Shown here: positions 11,701-20,785 of the stretch, one piece after another | Layout: each line of letters opens with the position of its first letter | Position numbering within the stretch: position 1 is the stretch's first letter | Origin: Glandiceps talaboti | Taxonomy: Eukaryota > Hemichordata > Enteropneusta > Spengelidae | DNA length: 64,000 nt | Direction of reading: 5' to 3' | Assembly: GCF_964340395.1 (NCBI RefSeq) | Contig: NC_135551.1 | Coordinates: forward strand, 31,163,955-31,227,954 | Translations under genes and position numbers: made by a program | Notes under the pieces: generated by a model | Database searches by the model: none | The model's input: the letters and a program-made list of their open reading frames with translations, nothing else | What the model was told of the DNA's origin: nothing

Positions 11701-14700
11701 TTTCTAATATCCATTCCAGGAAAGCTATCCCCTGCCTGGATTGGTCTAACCATGAGACCAAATGATGATACATGGCGATGGTTCAATGACGATTCAGTTG
11801 CAATCACTGCACCTTGGGCACTAGGACAACCAGATTTATTAGATACTCGTAAGAAGTGTGTACAAGAAGATATGAATGGTGACTGGATAACTGCAGATTG
11901 TGGTGAAGAGACGGGATACATCTGTCGTGAAGGAATCGATACGGTGAAGGAGTATCTCGCTGAAACGTTCACAGCATGGCTACGTGAAGCAGATCAAGGT
12001 AATTATTGATTTACAGAATTATAGCAAAATAATATTCTCATTACAATGGTGTACAAGTAGTTTAAGGGAAATGTTTGACTTGACATGTGACTATTTTACA
12101 TACATACATACATACACATACATACATACATACATACATACATGCATACATACATACATACATACATCTCGCCCTCCTTCCTTTCATTCATTCATTCATA
12201 CCTCCTTCCACTACCCACCCCTCCCTTCCTCCCCCATCCATCCCTCCATCCCCTCCGTCACTCCCTCAAAACTACACAGCCAACAATCTGCAGTCCTGTG
12301 GCAGTGCAGGGCTGCAGCAGGACTACTGCAGCCCGAAATTCAGGACTGCGAGCATGTCTGAACTTCAGATATGCACGCAGTCCTGAATTTTCAGTCCTGC
12401 ATCAGGACTGATTCTTTTTGAATGCCAGAGTCCAGCAGCAGTCCTGCAGGAATGCACGCATGACTGAAATTTTTTCCCTGTGGTGTACACCACTGTCAGA
12501 CGAGACAACGAAGATACAAACAAAAAACTGTCTATTTGTGTTCACAGTGTACTTTGTTGATGTAACAAAACACATCAGGTGAAACATAAAAGCACTGTTC
12601 GTTTAGTTACCATGGAGACAATGCATACTAATATTGATTTAGTGAGATTATGTGATACATATATTATCTAACAGGCAGACACTAGGGAGTATGTTTAACC
12701 ATAGACCCTGGTTTAACGTTTCATTGATGATTTTGAATTTGAAATATAGTTGTTACCTTAAAGCTGAAGTTCTTTCATTCTATATATCAGCAACAGTTTG
12801 AAAATATGACACAGGTTTCTATGACAATGTTTTATGTGTTTCTATTTCAGCGTGTCCTTATGTGACATTTGGAGCTCCCGAATACGAACCTGTTCTTAAC
12901 CCACTAACAGGGTTTTGTTATGGTGCAGTGACATTTCCAATGCCATGGTCTGATGGCCATTATTATTGTGACAGTGCCACTGGTATTGTGCCAGATATAC
13001 TTGATGATTTGGATAACTTTGTGATGTATGCTGAAATAGCGGCAAAAAAACAATTGTGAGTAAGACTATACAAACTTCATTAAAAGTGTGATTTGTGGCT
13101 CTTAAACATAAATGCTTGTCGGTGGGTAGTTTTGAATGGTATACTACGAAATTGAAGGTCACTTTTAGCTGTTAGGGAGCCTCGTTTCAGTAATTGCAGG
13201 GGACGGGGGAAATCAAGCCCGATCTGAGGCATGAAATGGGAGCCTCCCCTAGTCCGCTGTGCTGCAAGTACACGTGAACTAAGGTTATATACTTTTTAGG
13301 CAGGCATACTATGCAGGAAATGATGTGGTGAGTTACAAATCACTTGTTGACTGATCGTACTCGTGCAACATCATGTGTCAGCTTCCTTCGGGCATGTTAC
13401 ATGTATGTCACCCCAACTCAGACTGCACTGTTTCCCTTGGTCTTCACCAGCGCTCGGCCCCGCTACAAAATCTGTGTTGGGATGACCTACGGATTAGTCA
13501 ATCGAGGGAAAACACACTTATGAGGTTGATCTCGCGCTCAGACAACATGTGTGTAGAATAATTTATGTATACTGATAATTAGCTTTGATTTACAGCGATG
13601 GACCCTATATTGGTCAAAATACTCAGGATGTCCACGGACAGTACAGGCTGTCAGATCGTTCAACTATTTCCAGTTATGAAAAAGTTACACAGGTTTCAAC
13701 TAATCCTGGGGATGATTGTCTTACCATGAATATAATGAATGGAGGTGTGTGGCAATGGCAAAACTGTGTAGACCCTATGGAAGGATGGTGTAAATATCCT
13801 CCCCCTTCACGTAAGTACTTGACTTCAATTGAATTCAATTAGTGAGATTTATTCCACCGAAAGAATAACATTTTTGAAAGCAACAGACTCAGCCTGGGAC
13901 AAACAATTCTAATGTTGGTCTTGGAAATAGTTCCCTCGGAAGTAATCAAAGTACATGGTTATGATAAACATGTAAATTAAGACAATTTGGGACTACGAGT
14001 TACACACTCAAAATACATATTGTAAACAATGAGATAAAGATATATTTGTTGCATAATGCTATACAAAAATGCAGGGTCTCTGCATCTAGCAAAGATATAA
14101 ATAACCAGATTTAAACGGAATGCCTTCCGTAAGAAGGTTATGGTTGAAGGCTTTAAAATTGTTATTTTTCTTACACAGCTGTATGCAGTGTAGATGCTGA
14201 CTGCTTTCAAGGTAAATGTGGAACAAGCTATGGTATATGTCAATGTGAACGATACTGGCAAATTGATGGCAATGGTTTATGTACAGGTAAGCATTTAACA
14301 TTGTCTGTGTATGCTATGTAAGTGAACGGTACTGGCAAATCGATGGTAATGGTTTATGTACATATAAGCATTTAATTCGTGTATACTATGTAAGTGAACG
14401 CTACTGGCAAATTGACAGTAATGGTTTATGTACAGGTAAGCATTTAATATTGTCTGTGTATGCTATGTAAGTGAACGGTACTGGCAAATTGATGGTAATG
14501 GTTTATGTACAGGTAAGCATTTAATACTGTCTGTATATGCTATGTAAGTGAACGGTACTGGTAAATTGATGGCAATGGTTTATGTACAGGTAAGCATTTA
14601 ATACTGTCTGTATATGCTATGTAAGTGAACGGTACTGGTAAATTGATGGCAATGGTTTATGTACAGGTAAGCATTTAATACTGTCTGTATATGCTATGTA

Positions 14701-17700
14701 AGTGAACGATACTGGCAAATTGATGGCAATGGTTTATGTACAGGTAAGCATTTAATACTGTCTGTATATGCTATGTAAGTGAACGATACTGGCAAATTGA
14801 TGGCAATGGTTTATGTACAGGTAAGCATTTAATATTGTCTGTATATGCTATGTAAGTGAACGGTACTGGCAAATTGATGGTAATGGTTTATGTACAGGTA
14901 AGCATTTAATATTGTCTGTATATGCTATGTAAGTGAACGGTACTGGTAAATTGATGGCAATGGTTTATGTACAGGTAAGCATTTAATACTGTCTGTATAT
15001 GCTATGTAAGTGAACGGTACTGGTAAATTGATGGCAATGGTTTATGTACAGGTAAGCATTTAATACTGTCTGTATATGCTATGTAAGTGAACGATACTGG
15101 CAAATTGATGGCAATGGTTTATGTACAGGTAAGCATTTAATATTGTCTGTGTATGCTATGTAAGTGAACGGTACTGACAAATTGATGGTAATGGTTTATG
15201 TACAGGTAAGCATTTAATATTGTCTGTATATGCTATGTAAGTGAACGGTACTGGCAAATTGATGGTAATGGTTTATGTACAGGTAAGCATTTAATATTGT
15301 CTGTATATGCTATGTAAGTGAACGGTACTGGCAAATTGATGGTAATGGTTTATGTACAGGTAAGCATTTAATATTGTCTGTATATGCTTAAGTGAACGGT
15401 ACTGGCAAATTGATGGCAATGGTTTATGTACAGGTAAGCATTTAATATTGTCTGTATATGCTATGTAAGTGAACGGTACTGGCAAATTGATGGTAATGGT
15501 TTATGTACAGGTAAGCATTTAATATTGTCTGTGTATGCTATGTAAGTGAACGGTACTGGCAAATTGATGGTAATGGCTTATGTACAGGTAAGCATTTAAT
15601 ATTGTCTGTGTATGCTATGTAAGTGAACGGTACTGGCAAATTGACAGTAATGGTTTATGTACAGGTAAGCATTTAATACTGTCTGTGTATGCTATGTAAG
15701 TGAACGGTACTGGTAAATTGATGGTAATGGTTTATGTACTGGTAAGCACTTAATATTGTCTGTGTATGCTATGTAAGTGAACGGTACTGGCAAATTGATG
15801 GTAATGGTTTATGTACAGGTAAGCACTTAATATTGTCTGTGTATGCTATGTAAGTGAACGGTACTGGTAAATGGATGGTAATGGTTTATGTACTGGTAAG
15901 CACTTAATATTGTCTGTGTATGCTATGTAAGTGAACGGTACTGGTAAATTGATGGTAATGGTTTATGTACTGGTAAGCACTTAATATTGTCTGTGTATGC
16001 TATGTAAGTGAACGGTACTGTCAAATCGATGGTAATGGTTTATGTACAGATAAGTATTTAATACTGTCAGTGTATACTATGTAAGTGAACGCTACTGGCA
16101 AATTGACAGTAATGGTTTATGTACTGGTAAGCATTTAATATTGTCTATTTATGATATGTAAAGCGATCAAATCGAAATATTTTCTTGATAATCTTATTTC
16201 ATTTCGTTGATTGTGATGGTAAATATTATGCCAATGTTGGATCACAATATTTCAAAATGTCTTGTGTTAGCTTTCTTCGTTATTGTTTATTACATGATTT
16301 CTTTTTGTCTCCAGTATGCAGTGATGACAATGCGTGTACACATGGTACATGTTCATCTGGGATATGTGTATGTCCAATCCTAGCACACCCATACAACTCA
16401 GTCACTTTAGATTGTGATGTAACAGGTAAGTGTTAATATGTAATTCAACAACATATCCTCCTCAGAGAGGTTGACATGCACACAATATTCTTCTTATATA
16501 TCACTTTTACCGTACTGCTTTCAACGTCATCTACGAAAGCAGTGTAGTCTGGATGCCAACGTGGATTCTAACTAAATCACGTCTGGTCAAAGTCACTCAA
16601 TCAGCACACAATTTTGTTCATCCAATCAGTGAACCCCAACTACTATGGTGACATAAACAGTGTATAAGTAGCATCCCGAGCTGACAAATATACCATATTT
16701 GGACATTACATAACTGCCCCAATGAACACTAACTTTATGAGGAACTGTGTTATTGGTTCGAATTTTGTGCTCGACTAACAAAGACATGATGTTAATGACT
16801 GTGTGGGTGGCTTGCGGATGAATTTTAAATTGCATCCCATGCATCTCAGGACTTCTAGAGTAACGACTTTGACTATACGTGAGTGGAGGTGTAAATGGTA
16901 AGGATACCGTATAGGAACGAGACTAAAAGAAGTGCCAACAATGTTAGGTGGTGCATGCTGTTAGTGAATATGTTGAAGTCAAGGGCGAAACTAAATGAAC
17001 GTTAACCTTGTATCATTCCATATTTAATAGCAACAACCTATGCACCAACCATCGTAGCTCTAACAACTACACTTGGTACTACTGAAGGACCAACAACCTA
17101 TGCACCAACCACCGTAGCTCTAACAACTACACTTGGTACAACTGAAGGACCAACAACTACACTTGGTACTACTGAAGGACCAACAACTACACTTGGTACA
17201 ACTGAAGGACCAACAACTACACTTGGTACAACTGAAGGACCAACAACTACACTTGGTACTACTGAAAGACCAACAACTACACTTGGTACTACTGAAGGAC
17301 CAACAACTACACTTGGTACTACTGAAGGACCAACAACTACACTTGGTACAACTGAAGCACCAACAACTACACTTGGTACAACTGAAGCACCAACAACTAC
17401 ACTTGGTACTACTGAAGCACCAACAACTACACTTGGTACAACTGAAGGACCAACAACTACACTTCGTACAACTGAAGGACCAACAACTACACTTGGTACT
17501 ACTGAAGGACCAACAACTACACTTGGTACTACTGAAGGACCAACAACTACACTTGGTACAACTGAAGGACCAACAACTACACTTGGTACAACTGAAGCAC
17601 CAACAACTACACTTGGTACAACTGAAGCACCAACAACTACACTTGGTACTACTGAAGGACCAACAACTACACTTGGTACTACTGAAGGACCAACAACTAC

Positions 17701-17847
17701 ACTTGGTACTACTGAAAGACCAATAACTACACTTGGTACTACTGAAGGACCAATAACTACACTTGGTACTACTGAAGGACCAATAACTACACTTGGTACT
17801 ACTGAAGGACCAATAACTACACTTGGTACTAATGGTATAATTCATTC

Positions 17848-17912
<65 letters not shown>

Positions 17913-19546
17913 GTCTCCGGCTGTCTGTCTGTCCGTCTGTAGCGATGGCTAACTAAATCCACACACGTAATACAAATAGATCATAACAGCTGAAAGAATA
18001 GCAACCCTTGGTATTTTTTTATATAGAACTCATTAATATCAACGTATTTGTTTATAATCTTTCAATATTTGATTTACATACTTCGATCATTGATACTTCA
18101 ATTTCAATTAGATAACCAATTTAGTATTTGATAAATCTCTTTACAGTGTGTGGATCTGATGGTGAATGTATTCATGGAGTTTGTCAAACTGGTGTCTGCA
18201 ACTGTGCTGGGAGTGGTTGGAGTCTAAACGAACAAACAATGACTTGTACAGCAGGTTAGTTTTTTTTCTTTTAAAGTCAACATATCAGTATAAGGGTGAT
18301 TTCACTGACGTTGTAAAATAAAATTTAGACATTAACACCAGTCCTGATTCATGTTTGTCTCTCGTCTGTACATTGCCTATCTGTCTCTCGTCTGTACATT
18401 GCCTATCAGTCTCTCGTCTGTACATTGCCTATCTGTCTCTCGTCTGTACATTGCATATCTGTCTCTCGTCTGTACATTGCCTATCTGTTGATTTCAGGAT
18501 TGAATTCAAACTTGGTGGTATGTAAACGTAAAATATTGCTGACTTTTAAAGGTATTCACAGCTTGAGTGCACTATTCATATCTGACCCATCATAGCCATT
18601 GATCCTACAGTCACTCTCCCCGGTGTTCAGACAGAAAGTCACAGTAACAAATTACAAGAACATAACTCCAAAACTCCATACCACAACGTATCGGACAAAC
18701 CACCAACTTGGAAATTTGTCAAAACTAACTTTTCGCCTAGAGATACTGTGTTGTTTAATCATCACCTGGGATGGCTAAGCAAGCCATCAGTAGTGTCGAC
18801 GTCGTTAGTAATTGTGTCATCAATTTAATTTGACATCGTTATTCTCATCATTTCACACCGCCAACCTTTCATTCTCCACCTCCTATCATCCCCGTCCTCT
18901 TGTCACTATTATTAACGAACACAAGAATGACAATGGCAACTAAACAAACTGACGAGCAAGTATACGAAGGGTAATGCACCCACGGTAAGACTTGAAGTGC
19001 ACCCACGGTAAGACTTGAAGTGCACCCACAGTAAGAAGCACACTTTATATATGTGTATATTAATTTATAGCTATATTTTCAGTAAATAGGTTCATAAGGT
19101 TGGGACTTCAATAATAAAGTAAGGTTCTTTGATACACAACCAAGTTAATTTTACTCATCGTCAGTTTGTTTTTGGTTGTGTATCAAGAACATAGCTGCTA
19201 TATTTACGTTTGGTCATATTTAGCATTATGGTAAGTGTTTCTTATATTTTATCTTTTAGGCACACCGTTTGAAATAAACCGACAAAAGTATCACAAGACT
19301 GGTTTGTTTTACTTGGAAGGGAAGGATATGGCTGTTGGGAGTACCACCATATCTTTGCTTGAAACAAAGGCCAAGACACTCATTAGTTGTGCGCATGCGT
19401 GTATAGATCACGATAGCTGTCTAAGTTTTCATTACACTGGAAACGATTCCTTGCTTCACAATTGTTGGCTTTTCGATGAATTGTTAACTGAAGAATCTCT
19501 GACAAACCAACCAGGATACAAGTACTTTAGAGTTAGTGTTGCTTAG
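5258..19546 (+). CDS. Gene A: secreted CTLD-EGF-mucin-PAN lectin, 10 exons (whole coding span)
   Basis: Joining 5258-5306, 7135-7299, 11720-11998, 12851-13055, 13596-13810, 14179-14286, 16315-16425, 17031-17834, 18147-18254 and 19260-19546 gives 2331 nt, 776 codons plus TAG. All introns are GT-AG. All are phase 1 except intron 4, inside CTLD2, which is phase 2. Domains by residue: signal peptide 1-16, CTLD1 17-165, CTLD2 166-304, EGF1 305-340, EGF2 341-377, Thr-rich repeat 378-645, EGF3 646-681, PAN/apple 682-776. There is no membrane segment, so the product is probably secreted. The family suggests carbohydrate recognition with a mucin-like stalk; a role in immunity or adhesion is inference. 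Exon 3 may also start at any of seven upstream tandem acceptors, adding 24 residues each. A paralogue, gene B, follows in tandem. Confidence 0.85.
5527..5744. repeat. Compound microsatellite (TCTG/CTGT, TCAC, CCTC, TC)
   Basis: Successive tgtctg, ctgt, cact, ccac, ccct and a long (TC)n run. It opens Ser/Leu/Pro frames that are not genes. Confidence 0.97.
5826..5868 (+). repeat. Dispersed repeat terminus (TTGAATTGAA type)
   Basis: gatttgaattgaattaaac followed by tttgtttcccacaaaagag resembles the copies at 13821, 25961 and 48252 (TTGAATTGAA, then TTTATTCCACCAGA-like). Probably the end of a retroposon; the family was not identified. Confidence 0.35.
6022..6475. repeat. 76-bp minisatellite, about six copies
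   Basis: The unit begins near tcatggactagattagtccc and recurs exactly 76 bp apart (for example ggatca at 6035 and 6111). It contains the inverted pair GGACTA/TAGTCC and a CCATGG. It lies in gene A intron 1. Confidence 0.95.
6540..6581 (-). repeat. Dispersed repeat terminus, minus orientation
   Basis: The reverse complement reads gattgagttgaactgaac then tttatttcaccagaaa, matching the TTGAATTGAA...TTTATTCCACCAGA family seen elsewhere in the window. It directly follows the 76-bp array. Confidence 0.45.
7135..7299 (+). CDS. Gene A exon 2: N-terminal half of CTLD1
   Basis: The acceptor cattgcag is followed by 165 nt, phase 1 at both ends. It encodes VSSVCTNAGWVEISAYCFQY, then HWIAAHAECVMYGATLAEY. 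The C-x-n-YCF pair is the extra disulphide of long-form CTLDs, and HAEC...GATLA is the classic first helix. The first 128 bp are identical to gene B exon 2; the last 37 bp are not. Confidence 0.9.
7300..11215 (+). other. Gene A intron 2
   Basis: Starts gtaaaat. The intron is mostly one 20-bp minisatellite (7676-11063). It ends at 11215 if the first tandem acceptor is used, or at 11719 if the last is used. The first acceptor has by far the strongest pyrimidine tract (11179-11200). Confidence 0.75.
7676..11063. repeat. 20-bp minisatellite, about 168 copies
   Basis: The unit is tattagctagactatatgga, nearly perfect over 3.4 kb. Occasional 9-bp insertions give tggattatatggatat (for example near 7973, 8422 and 9291). 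Point variants (ttgata, aatatt, ctgtat, tttgct) are scattered. It lies wholly within gene A intron 2 and is closed in all frames by TAG. Confidence 0.98.
11198..11760 (+). repeat. 72-bp minisatellite spanning the exon 3 splice acceptor, gene A
   Basis: Eight acceptors end ttcattccag or similar, exactly 72 bp apart (first exon base 11216, last 11720). Each unit carries gaaagctatcccctgcctgg, ggtctaaccatgagatcaac, tgataat, then gtatttctaatattcattcc and ag. So each repeats the end of intron 2 plus the first ~50 bp of exon 3. Because 72 is a multiple of 3, every unit stays open in the CTLD frame (24 residues: GKLSPAWIGLTMRSTDN then VFLIFIP). Each unit also has a CTAAC that fits a branch-point consensus. 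Confidence 0.95.
11720..11998 (+). CDS. Gene A exon 3: C-terminal half of CTLD1
   Basis: From the last tandem acceptor, 279 nt, phase 1 at both ends. It encodes GKLSPAWIGLTMRPNDD, TWRWFNDD, WALGQPD, RKKCVQEDMNGDWITADCG and GYICREG. WIGL is the CTLD core strand. KKC/ADC/YIC are the canonical cysteines. QPD is the galactose-type Ca2+-site motif, but the usual WND is replaced by DWITAD. About 96% identical to gene B exon 3. Using the first acceptor (11216) instead would add 168 residues of repeat. Confidence 0.88.
12094..12260. repeat. (ATAC)n, (TTCA)n and C-rich simple repeats
   Basis: Tandem catacata followed by tcattcat and cccctccc-type tracts in gene A intron 3. The open frames across it are artefacts. 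Confidence 0.95.
12274..12486. mobile_element. MITE-like palindromic element, about 213 bp
   Basis: It begins acacagccaac and ends ccctgtggtgt, imperfect terminal inverted repeats. The centre (12335-12392) is a strong palindrome: gaaattcaggactgcgagca on the left mirrors tgcacgcagtcctgaatttt on the right. CAGTCCTG/CAGGACTG recurs throughout. It has no coding capacity. It lies in gene A intron 3. The superfamily is not determined. Confidence 0.6.
12851..13055 (+). CDS. Gene A exon 4: N-terminal half of CTLD2
   Basis: Acceptor tctatttcag, donor caatt|gtgagt, 205 nt, phase 1 in and phase 2 out. It encodes ACPYVTFGAPEYEPVLNP, GFCYGAV, HYYCDSATGI and an acidic DILDDLDNF stretch, matching the first helix and loop of a divergent CTLD. 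Protein identity with gene B is clear but DNA is far more diverged than exons 2-3. Confidence 0.87.
13353..13540. mobile_element. Fold-back element, copy 1 (gene A intron 4)
   Basis: A long imperfect inverted repeat. The left arm has gatcgtactcgtgcaacatc and atgtcaccccaactcagact; the right arm reverse-complements to aggtcatcccaacacagatt. The ends match the element at 40179-40336, so this is a dispersed non-autonomous family. It has no coding capacity. Confidence 0.55.
13596..13810 (+). CDS. Gene A exon 5: C-terminal half of CTLD2
   Basis: Acceptor ttgatttacag, donor ttcac|gtaagt, 215 nt. It completes FDGPYIGQNTQDV, YRLSDRSTI, DDCLTMNIMNGGVWQWQNC and GWCKYPPPS. The DDC/QNC/GWC cysteines and GGVWQW fit the second half of a CTLD. 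No EPN/QPD or WND motif, so no calcium-dependent sugar site is expected in CTLD2. Confidence 0.87.
13821..13875 (+). repeat. Dispersed repeat terminus (TTGAATTGAA type)
   Basis: cttcaattgaattcaatt followed by tttattccaccgaaagaa, similar to the copy at 25961. Lies just inside gene A intron 5. Confidence 0.4.
14179..14286 (+). CDS. Gene A exon 6: EGF-like domain 1
   Basis: 108 nt, phase 1 at both ends. It encodes PVCSVDADCFQGKCGTSYG then ICQCERYWQIDGNGLCT: six cysteines in EGF order. The donor acag|gtaagc is the unit later amplified in the 77-bp array. Reading past this donor meets TAA after about 11 codons. Confidence 0.87.
14287..16143 (+). repeat. 77-bp minisatellite spanning the EGF1 splice donor
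   Basis: About 24 copies of a 77-bp unit: gtaagcatttaata, ctgtctgtatatgctatg, taagtgaacggtactggcaa, attgatggcaatggtttatg, tacag. Each copy holds the last ~42 bp of exon 6 with its own acag|gtaagc donor, then ~35 bp of intron. The unit is not a multiple of 3 and carries TAA in the exon frame. Near the right end the donor is often altered to tactg|gtaagc. Gene B has a single copy of this junction. Confidence 0.97.
16315..16425 (+). CDS. Gene A exon 7: EGF-like domain 2
   Basis: Acceptor gtctccag, donor aacag|gtaagt, 111 nt. It encodes VCSDDNACTHGTCSSGICVC then a loop ending TLDCDVT: six cysteines in EGF spacing. Gene B exon 7 is a close counterpart, three nucleotides longer. Confidence 0.87.
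16426..17030 (+). other. Gene A intron 7
   Basis: GT-AG intron ending tatttaatag. I see no repeat or element. The minus-strand frame at 16626-16844 has no domain. Confidence 0.7.
17031..17834 (+). CDS. Gene A exon 8: Thr-rich mucin-like repeat
   Basis: 804 nt (268 codons), phase 1 at both ends, acceptor tttaatag and donor aatg|gtataa. It opens with two 20-residue units containing TTYAPTIVALTTTLGTTEGP, then about 23 copies of the 10-residue TTTLGTTEGP, with variants TTEAP, TLRTTE and TTERP. Roughly half the residues are Thr, so dense O-glycosylation of an extended stalk is expected. No stop in this frame across the whole array and exact divisibility by 3 support coding. Probably a length polymorphism. 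Absent from gene B. Confidence 0.85.
17850..17925. repeat. (CTGT)n microsatellite
   Basis: About 18 copies of ctgt immediately after the exon 8 donor, in gene A intron 8. Confidence 0.97.
18147..18254 (+). CDS. Gene A exon 9: EGF-like domain 3
   Basis: Acceptor ctctttacag, donor gcag|gttagt, 108 nt, phase 1. It encodes VCGSDGECIHGVCQTGVCNC and GWSLNEQTMTCTA: EGF cysteine order. No counterpart was found in gene B. Confidence 0.85.
18340..18495. repeat. 26-bp minisatellite, about five copies
   Basis: The unit is close to gtctctcgtctgtacattgc plus ctatct, in gene A intron 9. Confidence 0.9.
18496..19259 (+). other. Gene A intron 9, right part
   Basis: Intronic. It holds three copies of a short repeat (cacccacggtaagacttgaa type) at about 18976-19035. 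The fragment ggttgtgtatcaag (19173) is complementary to cttgatacacaacc-like sequence (about 19128), a short inverted repeat. No exon seen. Confidence 0.6.
19260..19546 (+). CDS. Gene A exon 10: PAN/apple domain and stop
   Basis: Acceptor tatcttttag, 287 nt to TAG at 19544. It encodes GTPFEINRQKYHKTGLFYLE, LISCAHACIDHDSCLSFHY, NCWLFDEL and YKYFRVSVA. C-x3-C-x6-C followed by a later Cys and the closing YKYFR strand fit a PAN/apple fold, a protein or carbohydrate binding module. The protein ends right after the domain, with no membrane anchor. Confidence 0.85.
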
Positions 19547-20017
19547 CAACTAGTTACTTAATTTTATGATGAGATACAACATGTAAATATTGTTAATTAC
19601 AGAGAAATATTGAAATGATGATAGCTCAAAGACCGTTGAGATAATTCCCCCTTTAATGAAATAATATATTATCTAATTTTAGGAGACGTGTTCAGAATTG
19701 TAACAAATCATAAACTTCTGACTGATATAGCAATGATACCGTGTGTTGTGACGTCATAGCTAGTTACTTTGACGTATACGTATACAGCGACATATATTGC
19801 ATTACTGGGGCCTTTGTGTATGCGATAGTACTAAATGCAGACATTTACTACGCCCCCAACGGTTCAACACTTATTTAATTTATTTTAACAGAAAGGTATA
19901 CAAAGGCATTCATATGTCTTTGATTGATATTTCAAATATAGTAGTGTTAATTAAGTTGCTTGCCACATGTAAAAGTAAACTTTTAACTTTTTATAATTTG
20001 GAAATATTAACTGATGA

Positions 20018-20023
20018 AATAAA
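20018..20023 (+). terminator. Candidate poly(A) signal, gene A
   Basis: AATAAA about 470 bp after the gene A stop; the first canonical hexamer I found downstream. Confidence 0.45.
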
Positions 20024-20359
20024 GGTTAATTACTTGGTCGCTAGAAGTACCAATATTTGACGTGCAGTTTATTTCCTTGTCTTATTACACTTTTTACGAA
20101 TCGTCTCATAATTTTTCATCTGACAATCACACTGCTTACTCTATCGAATATCTTTCAGCTACTGAACATCTACTTTTAGTCAGTATCACGTCTGACATTG
20201 TAAAAATAAACAAAGTTTTATAGACAGCGTTTATAAATACATGTATTACCAAATGTGGTAGACTTAGACACACATCTCTATGTGTTTTAGTTTAAACTGT
20301 CAACACATACGAATATTGCAGTTTCTCTGTCTATATTATGAACCTGTAGCATCAACAAC

Positions 20360-20480
20360 AACTCATAAAAGGCCTGTCATTTTCTGACCGTTTCGATGAC
20401 TAATTTCCTGTCGAGCAACTGGGATCGAATCTCGGGGCAATATATAAGACACTGCGTTTGTCGTGGTCTAACACATTCTA
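20360..20480 (+). promoter_or_regulatory. Candidate promoter of gene B, block conserved with gene A
   Basis: TTTCGATGA (20391-20399) and TAATTTCCTGTC (20401-20412) match the gene A upstream block with one mismatch between them. GGGATCGA follows in both. A good TATA box, atatataag (20440-20448), lies about 290 bp before the chosen ATG. The preceding aacaacaa...ggcctgtcatttt also matches gene A. The promoter role is inference from conservation and position. Confidence 0.55.
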
Positions 20481-20736
20481 GGAATATTTCCACATGATGG
20501 CTGATCTATGGCATTGATGAGAGGTATTCCGTCAATGTATTTTCAGTTGATCATTTGGAAAATAGTAAGATAATACTCCGAAACTACGTACATGTATATA
20601 TAGAATATAGGGTCCCTTATTTCTACAAGGAGCTAGTTAAAACCCAACTCAGTGGAAAATCACACTCTATTTAAAAAAGGGAAGACCATTGGCAAGTAGG
20701 TTTCCACAGCACGGCATGAAATTTATCAAAACCGAC

Positions 20737-20785
20737 ATGGAGTATATGACAGTGCTTCTTGTCTTCGTTCTTCGTTATATCACAG
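20737..20785 (+). CDS. Gene B exon 1: signal peptide
   Basis: Encodes MEYMTVLLVFVLRYITG, hydrophobic, and ends atcacag before gtgggt. Same length, phase and donor as gene A exon 1. Confidence 0.75.

Noticed and set aside
16750-16765. ggttcgaatt resembling a tRNA B box
   Set aside because: No A box at tRNA distance and no cloverleaf.
17120-17962. 280-codon antisense Cys/Ser-rich frame
   Set aside because: Shadow of the Thr-rich coding repeat on the opposite strand, running into a (CTGT)n tract.
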